From the NCBI RefSeq assembly GCF_012844455.2, contig NZ_JABBCQ020000010.1:1-64000 (forward strand): a stretch of 64,000 nt of DNA, in the 5' to 3' direction. This document shows, one piece after another, positions 9,501 through 16,075 of the stretch. A program made the position numbers and the translations under genes. Every line of letters starts with the position of its first letter. The stretch's first letter is position 1. The notes under the pieces were generated by a model. That model saw nothing but the letters and a program-made list of their open reading frames with translations. It did not search any database and was not told the DNA's origin. This DNA is from Comamonas suwonensis. GTDB lineage: Bacteria; Pseudomonadota; Gammaproteobacteria; Burkholderiales; Burkholderiaceae_C.

Positions 9501-9619
9501 CGCGAGTGTTGGTGGGCCCATTCGATTTCTTCAGGTCTCGGGGTGAAGGAGGCCTGGAGATCCTTGAGTGTCAGCGTTCGAGGAAATCGAGGGTACGCAG
9601 TACGTTCAATGCTCGCCAT
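6581..9619 (-). CDS. tnpA: Tn3-family transposase of the large transposon
   Basis: 1012 residues from the ATG at 9619 (MASIERTAYPRFPRTLT). An upstream ORF extension to 9769 is not family-like and is excluded. The N-terminal half carries the DUF4158-like DNA-binding region. The C-terminal DDE domain is intact, with Asp684 (AADGTQHDFYD), Asp755 (YSDTHGQSE) and Glu885 (NKIESYHAF). TnpA recognises the terminal repeats and performs replicative transposition, giving cointegrates. Length and termini fit the Tn4651-like branch. The frame is open throughout, so the enzyme could be active on its own ends and is the likely source of the insertion into ydcF. Confidence 0.95.
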   Translation of the reverse strand: MASIERTAYPRFPRTLTLKDLQASFTPRPEEIEWAHQHSRTPERRLAILVLLKCFEFLRHFPALEAIPAEVIEHVSATLGLTPTDKIEFASLATLYRHHKAIRELLGVKPYTDGQTRTLAIQIAQQVASVVETRVDIINITIEELVRLGYELPVFRTLDEISEQAHSAAEASLHERINQRLNSAQRAWLDRLLESELPVRRTLYNQIKKSAKKASRKHLDLLLDQLTWLESLPDSDALLDGVPVTKLNYMAGMASALDAGDMKDLLPAKRYTLILALIRQMRVRARDDVAEMFIRRIGAIHKTAREELQVIQSRQRELSEELVATLEQVLEILAENLDDASTGQRVRDLLAPHGSLDQLTMDCEAIRVWSGGNHLPLVWKAFSSWRAAMFRMAKALRFEAATQDRSLLDALQVVLANEHRKVEWIEDDLALSFASERWRKLVRRSHGLGHPTNHRYLEVCVFSYLSGDLRSGDVCIEGSESFADYRLQLLPWNECEAQLPTYCDRIGIPATAGDFVDGLKQLLTETAKKIDDEFPQHAGDVVIGANGEPTLRRVVAREVPASAIALHAAIENRTAPRNLLDVLANIEHWTGFTRNFGPQSGDDPKLRNPRERYLLTVFAMGCNLGPNQAARHLSNGVTPHQLSYANQRHMSLDQLDNACRDLTELYLRLELPKLWGDGKKVAADGTQHDFYDQNLLVGMHFRYRRMGAVAYRHVADNYIAVFRHFIPPGVLEAVYVIEGLMKAGLSVQADTVYSDTHGQSETVFAFTHLAGIQLMPRIRNWKDLRFYRPEKGMRFRHIDRLFSDVVDWKLIRDHWRDLMQVSISIQAGKIASPMLLRKLSQEGRHNRLFAAARELGRVLRTVYLLRWISSKEMRQEVSATTNKIESYHAFTKWLDFGGDVINENDPNEQQKRVRFIDLVASSVILQNTVDMMRVLQEMYADGELVSAADVEYLSPYMTSGIKRFGNYHLDLKRPPEPWVKESQFREAARRARAAAAAVAAEGQRAGQKGAGA

Positions 9620-10069
9620 AGCACGGAGCTCCCGCAAGGCAGGGTTGGTCTGGGAACACAGCCTATCCGATGTCGCCCGGTAGCTGCGCAAACATCGGTG
9701 TTGGACTGAGCGGTACCCGTCAGGGGTTTGAATTTTGGCGTGACATACGTTGGCGCTGCTATTGTCCAAAGATTGGTGCTGCGCTGTAGTGTCCGATCGA
9801 AGGTTACGGTGTTAACCCTGCAATCGCCGCCCATGGCCCGCAAGATAGTCACGCTTGCTTGTGCAGTTTCATAGCTGAATTTGGCCGCGGAAGTAGCCCT
9901 GCCGTCCTTACAGGTAACAATGTGGCAGGCGTTACCATGTTGATCGAATCTCTCGCCCCTGGGAATAAGCGAATTTGAGATTAAGTCGAGAGCAACATCG
10001 TCGACAACCGGTGTTGACCCCCACACAAGACAGTTAGGCTTGCGTGGAAATCAATGCCGTGCGAACTTA
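9620..10069. promoter_or_regulatory. Upstream region of tnpA
   Basis: 450 bp separating tnpA from the sulfur cargo. It must contain the transposase promoter. A 151-codon minus-strand ORF (9571-10026) spans it but has no recognisable family and overlaps the tnpA 5' end. An imperfect inverted repeat, CCACACAAG/CTTGCGTGG, lies at 10020-10046. Nothing else is identifiable. Confidence 0.4.
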
Positions 10070-10450
10070 TCAGTCAAAAGTCGGCTGAGACGCCTTAATA
10101 ACCGCGCCACCCCCCGCAACCCAGGCGTCATAGCCACCTGCCATTGAAACTACATGAAGGTATCCCATGCTTTGCATGGTGGCTGCGGCAAGCGCGGAAC
10201 GTCCGCCCGTCTTGCAGTACAGCAATGCGCTAATGTCTCGTCGCTCCAATTCCGGCGTCCCTGACAACTTGAACTCGAGCAAACCCCGCGGAATGTTGAT
10301 GGATCCAGCCAAATGCCCCGCTGCGTATTCATCCGCCTCACGAACGTCGATGATTACTTCAACTGAGCGAAGAGCATCTTGAGCATGCTCGACGGCTACC
10401 TCGGTGCATTGAGCCTTCGCGGCGAGGACGAGATCGTGTGCTGTTTTCAT
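10070..10450 (-). CDS. Single-domain rhodanese sulfurtransferase
   Basis: 126 residues from the ATG at 10450. Residues about 28-118 form a rhodanese domain: VIIDVREADEYAAGHLAGS, then the active-site loop CKTGGRS with Cys79 as persulfide carrier, then MAGGYDAWVAGGG. No signal peptide; cytoplasmic. Such proteins pass sulfane sulfur between glutathione persulfide, DsrE/TusA proteins and thiosulfate. It is the last gene of the leftward block containing DsrE, DUF2892 and persulfide-dioxygenase-like genes, so a role in sulfide/persulfide handling is inferred. Confidence 0.9.
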   Translation of the reverse strand: MKTAHDLVLAAKAQCTEVAVEHAQDALRSVEVIIDVREADEYAAGHLAGSINIPRGLLEFKLSGTPELERRDISALLYCKTGGRSALAAATMQSMGYLHVVSMAGGYDAWVAGGGAVIKASQPTFD

Positions 10451-10556
10451 AGGTTTGCAATGAGAATAGGTTGAGACGGACAAAGTGTGGATCGTGTAGA
10501 AAGCACTGAACGTAGCCTCGAAGGGGATCAGTCAAACGATTTCCCTCGATACGCTT

Positions 10557-10970
10557 TCAGAAAGCGAGGGTTCGCACGCCAGGTTTGAGGAGATGGGCAG
10601 CGACTTCGGCGGGTTTTGCCGGGGTCACACCTGTGAGCAAGTCGGCGGGCTGACGACCCGTGTTTGGCAAGTAAAGCGCACACACCTCTACCTTAGCTCC
10701 GGCTTTGATTAAGCCTTGAAGCATTTGTTGCGGTGTGACGTTGCGCGGTTTGAGGCTGGGCATGGTCTGGCCATTGACCGCGATATCACCGGCTGCGTCA
10801 CACAGCAGCACGCGCACGTCGACCTTCTGTTCTAGCGCTTGTCCGGCAAGGACGAGACCTGCGCCCTGTGCCATGGCTGCGCCCGAATGTATGGATACAA
10901 ACAACTCGTCGGCCTGCGCCACGAGGGCTGTTGACATAAGGATGGTGGTGATCAGGAAAGACTTCTTCAT
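10557..10970 (-). CDS. Exported DsrE-family protein
   Basis: 137 residues from the ATG at 10970. The N-terminus (MKKSFLITTILMSTALVAQA) is a cleavable signal peptide, so the protein is probably periplasmic. The rest is a DsrE/DsrF-like fold with Cys residues in VLLCDAAG and VEVCALYLPN. DsrE proteins bind and relay sulfane sulfur; an exported form with two conserved Cys would suit periplasmic sulfide or polysulfide trafficking. ORF sequence upstream of the chosen start shows no similarity. Part of the mobile sulfur block. Confidence 0.8.
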   Translation of the reverse strand: MKKSFLITTILMSTALVAQADELFVSIHSGAAMAQGAGLVLAGQALEQKVDVRVLLCDAAGDIAVNGQTMPSLKPRNVTPQQMLQGLIKAGAKVEVCALYLPNTGRQPADLLTGVTPAKPAEVAAHLLKPGVRTLAF

Positions 10971-11350
10971 GGTGTGGAACTCCAGTGGGTTGGAAAAACA
11001 AACGCGGGGAAAAAAGAGACGAAGTGCGAATTCAACGGTGTGGTGCGGGCACGTGAAGCTGATTTCAAGGTGCCTGAATCGCTGCGGGAAGCCCCAACGC
11101 CAAGCGAAGTTCGGTGGAATTGCGTACCGCATCGAGGCGCGTAATGCGGCCATCTTCAAGTCGTAGCAAGGTGGCTGCACCTGGCTAGCGGGGTAGATCG
11201 GCGATCTGGGTCACTTCATTGGCATCTCGCACCAGGGCGATCGAGAAAGGAAGTGATCGAAGCTTGGGAAGCGCGAACATGCAGTTTGGGCGAATGTGCT
11301 CAAGGGGCATTCACCCTGATGGGCAGATCGGACTCAGCCCTCCTTACAAC
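10971..11350 (-). other. 380-bp gap with possible degraded coding sequence
   Basis: No intact gene. One minus-strand frame reads SIALVRDANEVTQIADLPR, then after a stop PGAATLLRLEDGRITRLDAV, which looks like a decayed protein rather than random sequence. I cannot assign the family; a thioredoxin- or sulfurtransferase-like relic is only a guess. Confidence 0.3.
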
Positions 11351-11542
11351 TCACTTCTTCAGTGAGCAGGTGTTGAAGCCGAAGATGGCATAGGGTGGAC
11401 ACCAGCCGATCAGGCCAGTGAGTAAGGGCACGACACCCAGGTAGCCCCACATGCCGATGGTGTTGGTAGCCGCACCCGCAATCAAGGCCAGCCCGATGAG
11501 GATGCGCAATGTGCGATCAATGCCGCCGACGTTCTTGGTCAT
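11351..11542 (-). CDS. DUF2892 small membrane protein
   Basis: 63 residues from the ATG at 11542. Two hydrophobic helices (about residues 10-28 and 31-48) are separated by TIGMWGY, with the hallmark GWCPPYAIFGFNTC at the end. DUF2892 domains are often fused to or located beside rhodaneses (as in YgaP) and persulfide dioxygenases. It lies between a DsrE and a persulfide-dioxygenase-like gene, so an inner-membrane role in sulfane-sulfur movement is inferred. Confidence 0.85.
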   Translation of the reverse strand: MTKNVGGIDRTLRILIGLALIAGAATNTIGMWGYLGVVPLLTGLIGWCPPYAIFGFNTCSLKK

Positions 11543-11595
11543 GGTAATTCTCCAAAAGTAAAAATGGATGGCTAAATAGCCATGTGCGCACTTGA

Positions 11596-12480
11596 TCAAA
11601 GTGCGTTCAAGGGGATCTTCAGGTACGCGACGCCGTTGTCTTCTTTGGGCGGCAGCTCGCCAGCGCGGATGTTCACTTGAACCGATGGAAGGATCAAGGT
11701 GGGCATCTCCAGGGTGGCATCGCGCTTCGTACGCATGGTCACGAATTCGTCTTCGCTCACGCCATCATGCACGTGGATGTTTTTAGCGCGCTGTTCCGCC
11801 ACCGTCGTCTCGAAAGCCACCGGTCGGTCGTTGGGAGGGTAGTCGTGGCACATGAAGAGTCGTGTTTCTGGTGGCAGGCTCAGCAGCTTGCGGGTGGATG
11901 CGTAAAGCGCGCGGGCGTCGCCGCCTGGGAAGTCGCAACGCGCAGTGCCCACGTCTGGCATGAAGAGGGTGTCGCCCACAAACACCGCATCACCAAAGCG
12001 ATAGGCAGCGCAGGCTGGCGTGTGACCTGGCACGAACATCACCTCACCAGACAACATGCCCAATGGGATGCTTTCTCCCTCCTGGAAAAGATGGTCGAAC
12101 TGCGAGCCATCCTGTTTGAAACTCGGCTCCAGATTGAAAACGCCCTTGAACACCTTTTGAACTGCAGTGATGTTGCCACCAATGCCGATTTGGCCGCCGA
12201 GCTGCGCCCGCAAGTACGGTGCGGCCGAAAGGTGATCAGCGTGTGCGTGAGTTTCTAGGATCCATCGCACCTTGAGCTGATGGGTGCGCACATAGTCGAT
12301 CACCTTGTCAGCAGAGGTATGCGTTGTGCGGCCCGATTTCGGGTCGTAGTCGAGCACTGAATCGATGATCGCTGCTTCGCTGCCTGGGCCGTTGTGCACA
12401 ACATAGGACACCGTCCAGGTGGCGGGGTCGAACATTCCATGCACATGGGGCTGAGGGGTTGATGTCGGGGCGGTTGTCAT
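11596..12480 (-). CDS. blh: MBL-fold persulfide-dioxygenase-like hydrolase (Blh type)
   Basis: 294 residues. Metallo-beta-lactamase fold with HAHADH (His78, His80, Asp82, His83), then GHTPACAA, VGDTLFMPDVG and MCHDYPP, matching Blh/ETHE1-like proteins. ETHE1-type enzymes use mononuclear iron to oxidise glutathione persulfide to sulfite. In Agrobacterium and Xylella, blh is controlled by the repressor BigR. Here a BigR-like gene is divergent, with a palindrome between them. Cytoplasmic. It probably heads the leftward sulfur block, 53 bp ahead of the DUF2892 gene. Confidence 0.88.
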   Translation of the reverse strand: MTTAPTSTPQPHVHGMFDPATWTVSYVVHNGPGSEAAIIDSVLDYDPKSGRTTHTSADKVIDYVRTHQLKVRWILETHAHADHLSAAPYLRAQLGGQIGIGGNITAVQKVFKGVFNLEPSFKQDGSQFDHLFQEGESIPLGMLSGEVMFVPGHTPACAAYRFGDAVFVGDTLFMPDVGTARCDFPGGDARALYASTRKLLSLPPETRLFMCHDYPPNDRPVAFETTVAEQRAKNIHVHDGVSEDEFVTMRTKRDATLEMPTLILPSVQVNIRAGELPPKEDNGVAYLKIPLNAL

Positions 12481-12508
12481 GAGCGGCTCCTTTTTAAATA
12501 AGCTGAAG

Positions 12509-12547
12509 ATAATATATTGACAGATAGTTTGTTTGTCAATATATTAT
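12509..12547. promoter_or_regulatory. BigR-type operator between blh and the arsR-family gene
   Basis: Perfect 14-bp inverted repeat (ATAATATATTGACA and its complement) with an 11-bp spacer, centred between the divergent genes. TTGACA could also serve as a -35 element. BigR operators are AT-rich palindromes of this kind, so this is the likely shared operator for both directions. Confidence 0.85.
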
Positions 12548-12597
12548 TGCTATCGAATGAAAAGTCTTAGGCCACCACACCCCAGAAAGAAGCACCG

Positions 12598-12918
12598 ATG
12601 AAGAACTCCGTGATGGACTTGGAACAAATGCAGTTGGCCGCGGACAGGGCCTGCCGAGTGATGAAGGTGCTGGCCAACCCAGACCGGCTGCTCATCCTGT
12701 GCCAACTCTCGCAGGGCGAACGCCGGGTTGGTGAGCTTGAAGAGTTGCTGGGCATCGTGCAGCCCACCTTGTCGCAGCAACTAACCGTGTTGCGCGATGA
12801 GGAACTGGTGAGCACCCGCCGTGAAGGCAAAAACATCCACTACGCATTGACCAGCCCCAAAGCGCTGGCCGTGATGCAGGTGCTGTACGAACAATTTTGT
12901 GTTTGTGAAACGGAGTGA
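12598..12918 (+). CDS. bigR: ArsR-family sulfide-responsive repressor, BigR/SqrR-like
   Basis: 106 residues with a winged helix (VGELEELLGIVQPTLSQQL). Cys35 and Cys101 are 66 residues apart, the same spacing as the Cys pair that forms a tetrasulfide or disulfide in BigR and SqrR. Extra Cys19 and Cys103 are present. Such repressors leave their operator when persulfides oxidise the pair. It is divergent from blh across a 14-bp palindrome and followed 3 bp later by yeeE-like genes, so it probably controls both arms of the cassette. Confidence 0.9.
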   Translation: MKNSVMDLEQMQLAADRACRVMKVLANPDRLLILCQLSQGERRVGELEELLGIVQPTLSQQLTVLRDEELVSTRREGKNIHYALTSPKALAVMQVLYEQFCVCETE

Positions 12919-12921
12919 GTC

Positions 12922-13359
12922 ATGACGATTGATTGGGTCAATTTCACGCCCTGGGCTTCGCTGTCCGGCGGCATCCTGCTGGGCGTAGCCTCCGCCTTCT
13001 TCATCCTGGTCAATGGCCGGGTGCTAGGCATCAGCGGCATCCTGGGTGGCCTGTTACCACCTAAGCTGGGAGACGCCGGCTGGCGAATCGCCTTCCTGCT
13101 GGGCATGCTGGCCGCACCGCTCGTGTACGGCTTGCTGGCGCCTGCCGACTTTGTGCAGGCGCCACGCATCAACGCCGGTTTCCCTACCATCGTGGGCGCT
13201 GGACTACTGGTGGGTCTGGGCACCCGCTACGGCTCGGGCTGCACCAGCGGGCACGGCGTCTGCGGTCTTTCGCGCCTGTCACCCCGCTCACTGGTGGCCA
13301 CACTCGCGTTCATGGGTGCGGGTTTCACCATGGTATTCGTGGTTCGCCACGTTCTGTAA
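12922..13359 (+). CDS. YeeE/YedE-family membrane protein, first half
   Basis: 145 residues, about four membrane helices. It includes the conserved GTRYGSGCTSGHGVCGLSR motif with two Cys that typifies YeeE/YedE (sulfur_transp) proteins. E. coli YeeE imports thiosulfate through such Cys residues. The domain is split here into two adjacent half-size proteins (this and 13371-13805), as in BigR-regulated operons. It starts 3 bp after the repressor gene. Substrate inferred: thiosulfate or another sulfane-sulfur compound. Confidence 0.88.
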   Translation: MTIDWVNFTPWASLSGGILLGVASAFFILVNGRVLGISGILGGLLPPKLGDAGWRIAFLLGMLAAPLVYGLLAPADFVQAPRINAGFPTIVGAGLLVGLGTRYGSGCTSGHGVCGLSRLSPRSLVATLAFMGAGFTMVFVVRHVL

Positions 13360-13370
13360 GGAGCATCTAC

Positions 13371-13805
13371 ATGCACCGCATCACCGAGTTCTTTGTGGGC
13401 CTACTGTTCGGCCTGGGCCTGCTGCTCTCCGGCATGACCGACCCGGCAAAAGTGCTGGGCTTCCTCGACCTATTCGGCATTTGGGACCCTTCGTTGGCCT
13501 TCGTCATGGGAGGCGCGATTGCCGTGGGCTTTTTCGCCTTTGCGCTGGCGCGCAAGCGAACCACCAACTTCATGGGCGGTGCCCTGCACCTACCGAAGTC
13601 AACGCAGATCGACAAGCGCCTGCTCATCGGCGGCCTGACTTTTGGTGCGGGCTGGGGGCTGGCAGGTTTCTGCCCTGGTCCGGGTATCGTGTCAATGGGC
13701 TCGGGCGAATTGAAGGCTGCGGTTTTCGTGGCGGCCATGCTCTTGGGCATGGTAATTTTTGAAATCGCCGAGCGCGCATGCTCGAGTCGACGTATGGGAG
13801 CGTGA
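13371..13805 (+). CDS. YeeE/YedE-family membrane protein, second half
   Basis: 144 residues, about four membrane helices, with SGMTDPAKVLGFLDLFGIWDPS near the start and GGLTFGAGWGLAGFCPGPG later. This is the DUF6691/YeeE C-half pattern, with a single conserved Cys in GFCPGP. It starts 11 bp after the first half and probably forms a complex with it. The last residues run into the next gene's start region. Inner membrane; sulfur-compound transport inferred from family and operon. Confidence 0.88.
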   Translation: MHRITEFFVGLLFGLGLLLSGMTDPAKVLGFLDLFGIWDPSLAFVMGGAIAVGFFAFALARKRTTNFMGGALHLPKSTQIDKRLLIGGLTFGAGWGLAGFCPGPGIVSMGSGELKAAVFVAAMLLGMVIFEIAERACSSRRMGA

Positions 13806-13806
13806 G

Positions 13807-14238
13807 GTGACGCCTTTCAACGCCATACCCCCATACGACATCTTGTCGGTCATTGGGCAAATCTCTCCGGACGACCTTCAGGCGATTGCTGCCGCCGGCT
13901 TCAAATCCCTAGTCTGTAACCGTCCTGATGGTGAAAGCTCAGGGCAGTTCAGCTCACAGGATATTGCGACGGCTGCACACGCAGTTGGACTGAAGCTGGC
14001 CTATCTGCCCTTCGTCTCGGGTAGCGTTCGCGCGCAGGACGGACGCGATTTTGGTGACTTGCTGACACAGTTGCCTGGCCCTGTGCTGGCCTTCTGCCGC
14101 AACGGTACACGATCAGCCTTGCTTTGGGCGCTTTCGCAAGTGGGTTCAACGCCCTGGCCAGATCTCGTACATCGGGCCGCCCAGGCCGGATTCAACCTAA
14201 CCAGTTTGGTACCACCCGTGCCGCCATCGAAGTCGTGA
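13807..14238 (+). CDS. TIGR01244-type sulfur transferase/phosphatase-like protein
   Basis: 143 residues from a GTG at 13807, one base after the previous stop (VTPFNAIPPYDILSVIGQIS). It resembles the domain fused to Blh in some bacteria: GFKSLVCNRPDGE early and the Cys loop AFCRNGTRSALLW later, a dual-specificity-phosphatase-like P-loop thought to act in sulfur transfer. An upstream in-frame ATG at 13759 would lie in the preceding gene. Fourth gene of the BigR-like operon, cytoplasmic. Confidence 0.82.
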   Translation: MTPFNAIPPYDILSVIGQISPDDLQAIAAAGFKSLVCNRPDGESSGQFSSQDIATAAHAVGLKLAYLPFVSGSVRAQDGRDFGDLLTQLPGPVLAFCRNGTRSALLWALSQVGSTPWPDLVHRAAQAGFNLTSLVPPVPPSKS

Positions 14239-14266
14239 TGTTTAACGCCTACGCAGGTATCTTTCG

Positions 14267-16006
14267 ATGATCACAATGCCATCCTGGCGCCGCATGTTGC
14301 CTTCACTGCCTGTGTTGCAATGGGGGCGAGCGTACAACCGCGAGGCTCTGGTGAGTGATAGCGTGGCTGCACTCATCGTCACCATCATGTTGATCCCTCA
14401 GAGCCTCGCCTACGCCATGCTCGCGGGCTTGCCGCCCGAGGTGGGTCTTTACGCCAGCGTTGCGCCGCTACTGCTATATGCGGTGTTCGGTACCAGCCGC
14501 GTGCTTGCGGTGGGGCCGGTGGCGGTGGTCTCGCTCATGACAGCTGCTGCCATCGGACAACATGCCCCGGCTGGTACACCCGAATACTGGGCAGTAGCCA
14601 TCACGCTGGCTTTTCTTTCGGGCCTGCTGCTGCTGTCCATGGGGTTGCTACGTCTTGGCTTTCTTGCCAACTTCCTCAGCCATCCGGTCATCTCAGGCTT
14701 CATTTCGGCATCGGGCATCCTGATCGCGGCCAGCCAGCTCAAGACGTTGATGGGTGTGAGCGCCGAAGGGCACAATTTCCTGGATCTGAGCCTGTCCTTG
14801 ATGTCACAGCTCGGCCAGGTGCATGTGCTGACCCTGGCCATTGGAGCGGTAACCGTCGCATTTTTGTTCTGGGTGCGCAGCGGTCTCAAACCTTTGCTGC
14901 AGCGATTGGGCATGAAGCCGCGCGCGGCCGACGTGGCGGCCAAGACTGGGCCGGTGGCTGCCATCGCCGTGACAACGCTGCTCACCTGGGCGCTGGACTG
15001 GCAAGTTCAAGGCGTGAAGATCGTGGGCGCCGTGCCTCAGGGTTTACCGCCGTTCACGCTGCCTCTGTGGGATCTAGGCCTGTGGCAGGCGCTGCTAGTG
15101 CCGGCGCTGCTCATCAGCGTGGTCGGCTTTGTGGAGTCGGTATCGGTCGGGCAGACGCTAGCGGCCAAACGGCGCCAGCGCATCGAGCCCGACCAGGAGC
15201 TGGTAGCACTCGGGTCGAGCAACCTCTCGGCGGCCTTAACCGGTGGCTTCCCGGTCACGGGTGGCTTTGCACGCTCGGTAGTTAATTTTGACGCTGGGGC
15301 GCAAACACCCGCTGCCGGCGTATTCACCGCAGCCGGTATCACACTGGCCTCGATGTTTCTTACCCCCGTACTGTACTACCTGCCACAGGCTACGTTAGCC
15401 GCCACCATCGTGGTAGCGGTACTCTCGTTGGTGGATTTCAGCATCCTTCGCAAGACTTGGAACTACGCGAAGTCCGACTTTTCTGCAGTTGTGGCCACGC
15501 TGGTGGCCACCCTCACTGTGGGCGTTGAGACTGGGCTGATTCTGGGGGTAGGAGTATCCCTGGCGCTCTATCTCTACCGCACCAGTCGCCCGCACATGGC
15601 CGAGGTGGGTCTTGTCGTCGGCTCCGAGCATTTCCGCAATGTGCAGCGCCATGCAGTGGCGGTGAGCCCACGGGTGCTGAGCCTGCGAGTGGACGAAAGC
15701 CTGTACTTCGCCAACTCACGCGCGCTGGAAGACCGCATCAACAGCACCGTTGCCAGCCGCCACGGGTTGGTGCACGTGATATTGCAGTGCTCGGCCATCA
15801 ACGATATTGATGCGAGTGCACTGGAAAGCTTGGAAGCTATCGATCTGCGCTTACGCGGGGCTGGTGTGCGGCTCCATCTCTCAGAAGTCAAGGGCCCCGT
15901 GATGGACCGTTTGAGAAAAACCGAATTTCTGAATGGCCTCAGCGGGCAGGTGTTCCTTTCCCACTATCAAGCTATCGCAGAACTGGCGCCTGAATTGATC
16001 GCCTGA
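14267..16006 (+). CDS. SulP-family anion transporter with STAS domain
   Basis: 579 residues. The membrane part (about residues 25-430, 10-12 helices) includes SDSVAALIVTIMLIPQSLAYAMLAGLPPEVGLYAS, the SulP signature region. A cytoplasmic STAS domain occupies about 450-560 (VHVILQCSAINDIDASALESLE). SulP proteins move sulfate or other anions, often as symporters. At the end of the persulfide cassette it may export sulfite/sulfate produced by the dioxygenase or import sulfate; direction cannot be read. It starts 28 bp after the previous gene. Confidence 0.92.
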   Translation: MITMPSWRRMLPSLPVLQWGRAYNREALVSDSVAALIVTIMLIPQSLAYAMLAGLPPEVGLYASVAPLLLYAVFGTSRVLAVGPVAVVSLMTAAAIGQHAPAGTPEYWAVAITLAFLSGLLLLSMGLLRLGFLANFLSHPVISGFISASGILIAASQLKTLMGVSAEGHNFLDLSLSLMSQLGQVHVLTLAIGAVTVAFLFWVRSGLKPLLQRLGMKPRAADVAAKTGPVAAIAVTTLLTWALDWQVQGVKIVGAVPQGLPPFTLPLWDLGLWQALLVPALLISVVGFVESVSVGQTLAAKRRQRIEPDQELVALGSSNLSAALTGGFPVTGGFARSVVNFDAGAQTPAAGVFTAAGITLASMFLTPVLYYLPQATLAATIVVAVLSLVDFSILRKTWNYAKSDFSAVVATLVATLTVGVETGLILGVGVSLALYLYRTSRPHMAEVGLVVGSEHFRNVQRHAVAVSPRVLSLRVDESLYFANSRALEDRINSTVASRHGLVHVILQCSAINDIDASALESLEAIDLRLRGAGVRLHLSEVKGPVMDRLRKTEFLNGLSGQVFLSHYQAIAELAPELIA

Positions 16007-16075
16007 TTGCCCCATGCGACATCTATCCGGCAAGGCCGCATAGCTGCATCAATAAGCCTTTTATAGAGAGACACG

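Noticed and set aside
9571-10026. 151-codon minus-strand ORF overlapping the tnpA start
   Set aside because: No family similarity, and it overlaps the well-supported tnpA 5' end in another frame; probably the upstream region of tnpA.
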